NCBI RefSeq assembly: GCF_000485595.1
Contig: NW_014578362.1
Location: forward strand, 12,528 to 38,434
Direction of reading: 5' to 3'
DNA: 25,907 bases
Origin: Priapulus caudatus
Taxonomy: Eukaryota > Priapulida > Priapulimorpha > Priapulimorphida > Priapulidae
The notes beneath the pieces were generated by a model. It was not told where the DNA came from and did no database searches. It was given only the letters and a program-made list of their open reading frames with translations. Numbering within the stretch: position 1 is the stretch's first letter; each line of letters begins with the position of its first letter. Shown piece by piece: positions 20,226 through 25,907 of this stretch. A program made the position numbers and the translations under genes.

Positions 20226-21555
20226 ATGAGGGTACACCACATCAACTACAGAGTTAAAGAATTTTGTATGTGTTGTTCGCCATGGTATTATTTATTTTAT
20301 TGAAGAGGTTTATTGTAGTAAAAAATAACCTCGTAGCGCCATCTCTCGGCCAAAATAATTTAAAAGTATGTAAAACAGATTAAACTTCTTAAACGTAATT
20401 TACACCGGTTCTCGTGTGGGCGTGATGGGCTTCTTTCTCGCTAAATATGATGACGTTAAGTGGACACGTGACTTGTACGGCATTACTTCTATCAAGCACA
20501 TGGCAAAAACGTGGCTTGCTTGTGTATGGTACTGTGTATTTACAAAAATACGGCCATCGGCGAGTCATACTACGGAAAGTAAGTTATAAATTAGATACAT
20601 AGGATATCGACTACAACATAGATTAATACGGTAGTGGAATTGGGAGGATTTTTGGGAAGTTACTAGTTAGGCACCTCATCTGTTTATTCTGACTGATAAT
20701 GGTAACAGATATAGCAAAGCGTAACATGTAGGCCTATAGCCAAAAAATACAGGAAATATGCATAGCTTAGAGTAGAAATGGCATATCGCCCAGCTGCGTG
20801 AAATACTGCCGCTAAAAGAGCTTCCTTCGTTTAGAACGCTGTGATAAGTGTGTTCTTGACTGCATTTTGAAAACATATAAAATTCTCTTGAGGAAAGAAA
20901 GCGTTCACTCAAAACAGGTAATAGATTATAAAGATGTCTGTGGTTTGTTACCTGATGCACTCTATATTTACATACAATATCCAGGGGGGGGGGTTACACG
21001 CAAACTCCCATGTCCCATGTCCCATGTCCCATTTCCCATCTCCCCTTCACGGATCGTAATGTGGTCTTCTATCAGCCACGTACCCCATCCCAAAATTCTG
21101 GGTTTGCCTTTGTAATATACACTAGAGTTATTACAGTTAGATATATTACACGCAGTATATTTCAGATCATATTTTCATATCAGCCATTTTACATGTAAGT
21201 CATATTTTCAGATCTTCTGTGACACAACGAGCTGACCATTACTGATACTGACATAAGCTGCATTATAGTCAGAACGTGGTAGAAGGAGGCGTAGAGGTAT
21301 AAGCAAGCATCCCGAAATAGCGTATTGAACATCATGGACGGGGTCCCTCATTGATAAATCAGCATCGACGATTCGACACACTATTAATTCAAGATCCAGC
21401 AAAGCAACGTTTGCAGTTGAAACCTTTTATGTTTGTGTTTGTTAAAAGAAAGCGCGTCGTGAATGAATTGTTGTATATAACTAACAGTATATCGGAGTAG
21501 CAGTAGCGAGCCTAGCAAAAAGCGACTCCATATACTAGCAAGCTAATTAGGAAGA
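20226..21555. other. Single-copy DNA, no gene seen
   Basis: AT-rich with no convincing exon on either strand. Small landmarks: GTAGCGCCATCTCTCGG (20333-20349), an inverted near match to the CTCF-like word; a run of nine Gs at 20983-20991; and a short CCCATGT tandem (about four units, 21006-21035). Confidence 0.5.
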
Positions 21556-21559
21556 TATG

Positions 21560-21860
21560 CGCGTTGATGTGTGCGTGTGTGCGTGCGTGTGTGTGTGAGT
21601 GTGTGTGTGTGCGGGCGTGTGTGCGTGTGTGCGTGCGTGCGCGCGTAAATGTGTGTGCTTGTGCGTACGTGTATGCATGTGCGTGTGACGTGTACGTGTG
21701 CATTTACTTGTGTGCGCGCGTGTGCGCGTATGCCTGTGCGCGTATGCGTGTACGCGCGTTTCATGTACATGTGCGTGTAATGTGTGTGAGTGTCGTGCGT
21801 GTGCGTGTGTGTAGTAGTGCATGTACGTGAATGTGTGTGCGCGAGTGCATGTATCTTGTG
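21560..21860 (+). repeat. GT/GC alternating tract
   Basis: About 300 bp of alternating purine-pyrimidine (GTGTGCGTGCGT with CGCGCG and TGCATGTACG interruptions), a Z-DNA-prone composition. Open frames on both strands encode Cys/Val/Arg or Thr/His runs and are not genes. A complementary CA/CG tract lies at 22164-22282. Confidence 0.95.
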
Positions 21861-22160
21861 TCTGTGAGTTGCTTGCACGCGGAATGTGTAAAAGGAGGAA
21901 AACTGTCATATTCTGTCTTCTAATGACAAGTAATATGATATCAATCACTAAATTTTCTGTTTAGTGAAGAAATTAATATGGTGGTGCTCAAAAATGTGGA
22001 ACAGTTTGTGTTTTTTCTCCGGTCGATTCCGCAAATATGTCATAAGCTAAGAAATGATTGTTTTTTTCGTTGTCACGTGGATATTAAATTGATCGTTTCC
22101 ATCTTTTTTGCAAGAAATATTTTTACATGTGGGGCATCCGGGAAAATAAGTGGTGCATGT
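21861..22160. other. Spacer between the GT and CA tracts, no gene seen
   Basis: AT-rich, with T runs and no supported frame. It would be the loop if the flanking tracts paired. Confidence 0.5.
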
Positions 22161-22163
22161 AAA

Positions 22164-22235
22164 CACACACAGACACACGCACGCACGCGCGCGCGCACGC
22201 ACGCACGCACACGCGCACGCACACGCACACGCGCA

Positions 22236-22282
<47 letters not shown>
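22164..22282 (+). repeat. CA/CG alternating tract
   Basis: CACGCACGCGCGCGCGCACG grading into a pure CA run (22253-22282), followed by a TATATATATA stretch. Inverted relative to 21560-21860. Confidence 0.95.
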
Positions 22283-22284
<2 letters not shown>

Positions 22285-22386
22285 TATTTATATATATATA
22301 AATGGTCGCATTGAGAACCCTGCACGGTAAAAACCCTGCATCAACATTAGAGTTCTTGTTTATCTTTCCTTATTAGTAAATGAAAA

Positions 22387-22528
22387 CATAACACACACGT
22401 CTGATCTGAATAAACCGTGAATGGAATGTTCGGGTCAGTGCGTAGCGTGTTAGACTGCGAGTCAGTAGTCGGGCGTTCAAATCTTGCCAATTACCATGGT
22501 AAAATATTTTCTAACTGTTGTTAAGTAA
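22387..22528 (+). mobile_element. tRNA-derived SINE-like unit 1
   Basis: Contains an A-box-like TAGCGTGTTAG (22443-22453) and a B-box-like GCGTTCAAATC (22483-22493) at tRNA-like spacing, and then the tail TTACCATGGTAAAATATTTTC. Preceded by AACACACACGTCTGATCT, which recurs before unit 2. It is not a functional tRNA: the acceptor stem is not closed. Confidence 0.6.
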
Positions 22529-22530
22529 AA

Positions 22531-22678
22531 TATAACACACACGTCCGATCTAGAAACTTTATGAATGGTAGGTTTGGGCGCGTGAGTAGCGCGATGGTTT
22601 GAAAGTCAAAAATCCTGGGTTCTAATCTCGTCAATTACCATTGTTAAATATTTTCAGACTGTTGTTAGAAGAAATGTA
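22531..22678 (+). mobile_element. tRNA-derived SINE-like unit 2
   Basis: Aligns with unit 1 at a period of about 143 bp (AACACACACGTCCGATCT at the start; AATTACCATTGTTAAATATT near the end). B-box-like GGGTTCTAATC (22617-22627), closer to the Pol III consensus than in unit 1; A-box-like GTAGCGCGATGG. The two units differ enough to be an old duplication or two insertions. Confidence 0.6.
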
Positions 22679-22734
22679 AACATACATTGACCTTGTCCTT
22701 GGTAGGGATCATGACCTGATAATGTAAACATTTT

Positions 22735-22930
22735 AAAAGTGGTCAAGGTAATGGCCTTGAGCTCAAGGCTATGGCCTTGGCCCATTATTCTAAAACCTTT
22801 AAAACTAAAAAAAGGAAATGGCCTTGAGCTCAAGGCCATGGCCTTGACCTACTTATATAAAACTTCTAAAAATTAAAAAAGTGGGTCAAGGCCATAGCCT
22901 TGAGCTCAAGGCCACAGCCTTGGACAAGGT
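22735..22930. repeat. Tandem palindromic AAGGCC repeats
   Basis: Three blocks (about 22740-22782, 22816-22849, 22882-22928) each contain CCTTGAGCTCAAGG in a larger pattern GTCAAGGCCATGGCCTTGAG. Spacers are AT-rich and also related (CTAAAACCTTTAAAACTAAA, ATATAAAACTTCTAAAAATT). Each block can fold alone or pair with its neighbours. Confidence 0.85.
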
Positions 22931-23140
22931 CAGTACCCCGTGTCAGCACCACCAGACAACAACACCAACGACGAGTTTACGTTCTATGTTTAACATTTTG
23001 TTTAGTGATATAGATTTAAGTAGCTGTGGACAGCCTCTAAATAAGGAACACATATAAAGAGTTACATCGAACAATTAAGTTGTAGTATATTTATTTAGAA
23101 TGTTTCATTCACGTGGATGTATCAGGAAGCTATGTCAGAA
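22931..23140. other. AT-rich spacer, no gene seen
   Basis: No coding frame or repeat recognised. Confidence 0.4.
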
Positions 23141-23441
23141 ACTAGTTCTAGTTCTTGCGTCTAGTTCTAGTTCTAGTTACTAGTTCTAGTTCTGTATTTG
23201 GTGGGTACAGTTCTTTTGTAGTTCTAGTTCTAGCCCTAATGCTAGTGCTAGTGCCAGTTCTATGGTCTATAGTTCCTGTTCTTGTTCTTGTTCCTGTTCT
23301 TGTTCTAGTTCTAGTTCTTGTTCTAATTCTTGTTCTTGTTCTTGTTCTAGTTCTAGTTGTTTAGTGCTAGTACTAGTGATGTTGTCTAGTTCTAGTTCCC
23401 GTTCTTGTGCTAGTGCTAGTTCTAGATCTAGTTCTAGTTTA
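23141..23441 (+). repeat. Degenerate hexamer array (GTTCTA/GTTCTT/GCTAGT)
   Basis: About 50 units of a six-base pattern, chiefly GTTCTA with GTTCTT and GTGCTA variants, interrupted near 23195-23220. Frames give Leu-Val, Ser-Cys or Glu-Leu runs typical of a hexamer repeat and are not genes. The unit is not the telomeric hexamer. Confidence 0.9.
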
Positions 23442-23782
23442 TTACAGCAACTAACTCGACATGCCATAACTTCTAAAATGAACTTTCTGACAACGCGCCG
23501 CAAGCGTACACGTAAAACGCGAGACCACGTGCTCATACGTACGGGTCTGAGCATACAATACAAGATTAGCATACAATGCCGCCCAGAAAATAGTTATAAA
23601 AAAACATGAAATTTTATTAGAAAATACTGTAACCGTCGCTTATGATGGTTTTTCTCAGAAGGCCCCGACGCGAATCGGCGTGCATCATGCTCCCTCTGCC
23701 TCCTCCACTCCTGCTTCTCCTCTTCTGCAGCATTCCTCTACTAGGGTGTAGGAGAGATCCTCGCACTACGTCACAGTATTCT
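23442..23782. other. Single-copy spacer, no gene seen
   Basis: GC content rises near 23500-23545; no frame of protein quality. GAGATCCTCGCACTACGTCA just precedes the minisatellite. Confidence 0.4.
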
Positions 23783-24245
23783 GGCTTGATATAGAATGGT
23801 GTGGTCTCACCAGAGGGCGCTAAGCTTGATGTAGAGTGGTGTGGTCGCACCAGGGCACTAGCTTGATGCTTAGAGCTTGGTGTGGTCCTCACCATGGGCG
23901 CGTGAGCTTGATGTGTAGAGAGTCGATGGTCTCACCAGGGGGCCGCTAAGCTTGATGATAGAGTCGGTTGGTCTCACCAGGGCGCTAAGCTTGTTGTAGA
24001 GTTGGTGTGGTCTCTACCAGGGGGCGGCCGAGTCCTTGATGTAGAGAGTCATGGTCTGAACCCATGGGGCGCTAGCGCCTTTGATGTAGTGTTGATGTGT
24101 CTCCCAGCCGGGGCGCCTAAGCTTGCTGTCTAGAAGTGGTGTGTCTCACAAGCGGGCGGCCGAAGCTTGATGGGTAGAGAGTCATTGGTCCCACCAGGGG
24201 GCGCTAAGCTTGATGCTAGAGCTAGTGTGGTTCTCACCAGGCGAG
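23783..24245 (+). repeat. 40-bp minisatellite, about 11 units, with a CTCF-like core
   Basis: The unit reads AGCTTGATGTAGAGTGGTGT then GGTCTCACCAGGGGGCGCTA. Units start near 23783, 23823, 23861, 23905, 23950, 23990, 24033, 24079, 24120, 24166 and 24207, with indels in most. The unit 24191-24205 (CCACCAGGGGGCGCT) fits every position of the CTCF core CCASYAGRKGGCRSY; 23807-23821 (TCACCAGAGGGCGCT) misses only the first. AAGCTT occurs in several units. Confidence 0.92.
24191..24205 (+). promoter_or_regulatory. Best CTCF-core-like site within the minisatellite
   Basis: CCACCAGGGGGCGCT, 15 of 15 with the core consensus. Other units fall short by one to several positions, mostly through indels in the G run. 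Binding is inferred. Confidence 0.35.
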
Positions 24246-24372
24246 GGCGGTCGTGTGGCTGTGAACGTGGACGCGTGAATAGGCTGCACGTGATCTAACA
24301 ATGAGGAAACATATGACAGGCAATTGATTAAGTACTTGACATAATAAGCAATAGGATTTTAATTTATTCAAA

Positions 24373-24660
24373 CATGTAATGTTTACGAGACGTGAATATT
24401 CTAAGATTGTTGGAAATCTGACTGGCAAAACATGAATGAAAATTTGTAATGAAAAAAAGTTCAGTTAGGATTGCATAGCTGAGGTAAGCCCCACTTGTCC
24501 TTACAATGTGACGTATGCAAACGCAGGTATATGGAGCAAATTTTGTTTAGAATTGTTTTCCCATTTCAAGGGTATTATGTGATAGTAAATAAACAAATAC
24601 CTTTGTTTTTAGCAGTTCCTCCTTTAATTGTAGTGTGGCAGCCCATCAGTGATTCGCCAT
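24373..24660 (+). repeat. Diverged dispersed repeat, member 1
   Basis: Shares both ends with 24830-25060: GAGACGTGAATATTCTAAG with TTGTTGG at the left, and AAATACCTTTGTTTTTAGCAG, TTCCT, TTTAATTG at the right. The middle has diverged. No terminal inverted repeat or coding frame recognised; the family is unknown. Confidence 0.7.
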
Positions 24661-24829
24661 GGAAATGTCTGTATGAGTCTATTATTTATTATATAATTAC
24701 CAAGAATAATAATTCGTGATATATTATTATATAGTCAATTATTTAAAAAAAATAATATATATATATACAATAGGAAATGTCTAACAGGTGCACCTAGTAT
24801 TTAACGAACGTAAGCATTTATGAATTAAA
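24661..24829. other. AT-rich spacer
   Basis: Mainly A/T, including ATATATATATA near 24757-24768. Nothing else seen. Confidence 0.5.
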
Positions 24830-25060
24830 GGAACGTTTATGAGACGTGAATATTCTAGGTTTGTTGGGTTTCTGACCGACGAAACATGATGCACAATCGG
24901 ATAGCCGACGGAAGTCTTAATTATTCTTACAGTTAACAAAATGTTAGAATATTTTCCAACTGGAGGGTGGTTTGTGATACGGAAACTAGTAAATGAAGAA
25001 ATACCTTTCTCTTAGCAGTTCCTTTAATTGGAGAGTGGCGGCCCGTCGTGAGTCATGTGA
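24830..25060 (+). repeat. Diverged dispersed repeat, member 2
   Basis: Same order of words as member 1 (GAGACGTGAATATTCTAGG, TTAGCAGTTCC, TTTAATTG, GTGGCGGCCC) but about 50 bp shorter in the middle, so the two are direct repeats about 460 bp apart. Confidence 0.7.
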
Positions 25061-25099
25061 AATCCAAAAACGAATATAAAGTATAAATAACATCATGTC

Positions 25100-25325
25100 C
25101 GTAAGCCAGGGCGCGGGGCGGTGGGGCGCTCGCCCCCCCCCCAAAAAACGCCTCAAATATTGGCCAAAAATGCGCTTAAATATTTTCAAAATTTTTCTTT
25201 GGGGGACTGCCCCAACCCCTCAAACCTAGCCCACCTGAGCCCATCGGCTACGCCACGTGCCCAAACGTACGGTTTGTCCGCAAAATTGGCCATGTCCCGT
25301 GCCCATTTGTAGTATCGCCATGCCT
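25100..25325. repeat. Repeat-like segment with G and C homopolymers
   Basis: GGGGCGCTCGCCCCCCCCCC, then CCAAAAAACGCCTCAAATAT, and GGGGGACTGCCCCAACCCC near 25201-25219. The style (G/C blocks alternating with A/T, read by chance as short frames) resembles dispersed repeats of marine invertebrates, but I cannot assign a family. Confidence 0.4.
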
Positions 25326-25505
25326 AAATCTCAAAAGGTCATGTACTGTGTGTGTGTGTGGTGTTGCGTGGTCTGTGCATGCAATATCCCCTACCCCTAG
25401 CGCATTAATCTTATGTATATTAATAATCGAGATACAATTATATTTCTCTATTATATGGCTAACAGGTGGCGCTACGAACCATTAATCGTTTACCTAATGA
25501 CGGCG
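25326..25505. other. Spacer, no gene seen
   Basis: Short GT run near 25349-25361. CTAACAGGTGGCGCT at 25459-25473 matches 13 of 15 positions of the CTCF core. Confidence 0.4.
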
Positions 25506-25507
25506 CA

Positions 25508-25907
25508 CACTCGTCCTCCCCGTCTCTATACCCTCCTCTCTCCTCTCTTTCTCTCCATTTCTCTCCCTTCCCTCCCTTCTCTCTCGATCTCTCGCTTACC
25601 TAATTCCTCTCTCTCCTCCTCCCTTTCTCTCCATCTCTCTTACCTACCTCTCTCTCCCTCCATCTCTTTCTCTCCATCTCTCTCTCGCTCCCTCTCTTTC
25701 TCTCCATCTCTCTCCTCTCTCTCCATCTAAATCTCCGTCCCTCCCTTTCTCTTCCATCTCTCTCTCTCCTCCCTCTCTCTCTCTCCCCCTCTCTCCGTCC
25801 CTCTCTTTTCTTCTCCTTGCCCTCTTCTACTCGCATTCTCTCTCCTCCCTTTCTGTTTCTCACCATCTCTCGTCTCCACCCGCTCTTTCTCTCCTGTTCT
25901 CTCTCTC
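25508..25907. repeat. CT/CCT pyrimidine tract running off the window
   Basis: About 400 bp almost without purines on the plus strand, mixing CTCTCT, CCCTCC and TCTCCATCTCT. It has mirror-like stretches that could form triplex (H-)DNA. Open frames here encode Ser/Leu/Pro or Arg/Glu runs and are not genes. Confidence 0.95.

Noticed and set aside
21512-22301. Several long frames rich in Thr/His or Cys/Val/Arg
   Set aside because: They are translations of GT/CA repeats, open in many frames at once.
22441-22500. Possible functional tRNA gene
   Set aside because: A- and B-box-like words are present, but the acceptor stem does not pair and the unit is tandemly repeated with decay, so a SINE is more likely.
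23155-23609. Leu-Val, Ser-Cys and Glu-Leu-Gln rich frames
   Set aside because: A six-base repeat contains no stop in most frames; the composition is purely periodic.
25413-25866. Ser/Leu/Pro and Arg/Glu rich frames at the right end
   Set aside because: Artefact of the pyrimidine tract on opposite strands.
1-25907. CRISPR array, prokaryotic operon or phage elements
   Set aside because: All tandem arrays lack the regular repeat-spacer pattern, and the genes have spliceosomal introns.

Overview
The window is metazoan nuclear DNA with a subtelomere-like, repeat-built structure. It holds TTAGGG-type telomeric repeats, spliced genes with GT-AG introns, AATAAA/ATTAAA poly(A) signals, tRNA-derived SINE units, long dinucleotide tracts and satellites. 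There are no operons, no Shine-Dalgarno sites and no long uninterrupted ORFs. Together the telomere type, the MEEVD-ending HSP90 and the CEP19 gene fit an animal outside the arthropods, probably a marine invertebrate; the species cannot be named from the sequence. Almost all open frames in the window are chance frames in AT-rich or simple-repeat DNA.

Layout. (1) 1-34: an interstitial telomeric tract ending in a T run. (2) 35-8639: a segment bounded by 38-bp near-perfect inverted repeats (36/38). It carries several foldback elements, one with telomeric repeats inside, then a complete four-exon CEP19 gene (4087-5768), a possible extra terminal exon (5961-6140) and an orphan last exon of cytosolic HSP90 (7470-7910). 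(3) 8640-8687: an A/T run plus a short telomeric motif. (4) 8688-14418: a second copy of 1597-7287. Its CEP19 is broken by many 1-base indels, and it runs into a long CT tract instead of HSP90. (5) 14647-14656: a 10-N gap. (6) 14657-19622: a third, very noisy and truncated copy matching 34 to about 4316, ending inside CEP19 intron 1. (7) 19630-25907: single-copy and simple-repeat sequence. This part has pyrimidine and purine tracts, GT and CA tracts, two tandem SINE units, a palindromic AAGGCC repeat, a GTTCTA-like hexamer array, a 40-bp minisatellite whose unit contains a CTCF-like core, a diverged repeat pair and a terminal CT-rich tract.

The functional content is small. CEP19 copy 1 is the only gene that reads through intact; it should encode a 162-residue ciliary-base/centriole protein. 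HSP90 is present only as its last 146 codons plus the 3' UTR. The rest is repeat architecture. Copies 2 and 3 share diagnostic variants against copy 1 and share a 48-bp flank on either side of the gap, so they probably represent one locus assembled twice. The true structure is then likely two units, or two haplotypes, rather than three. The best leads are the inverted-repeat-bounded 8.6-kb gene-carrying segment, the foldback family with telomeric cargo, and the CTCF-like satellite.
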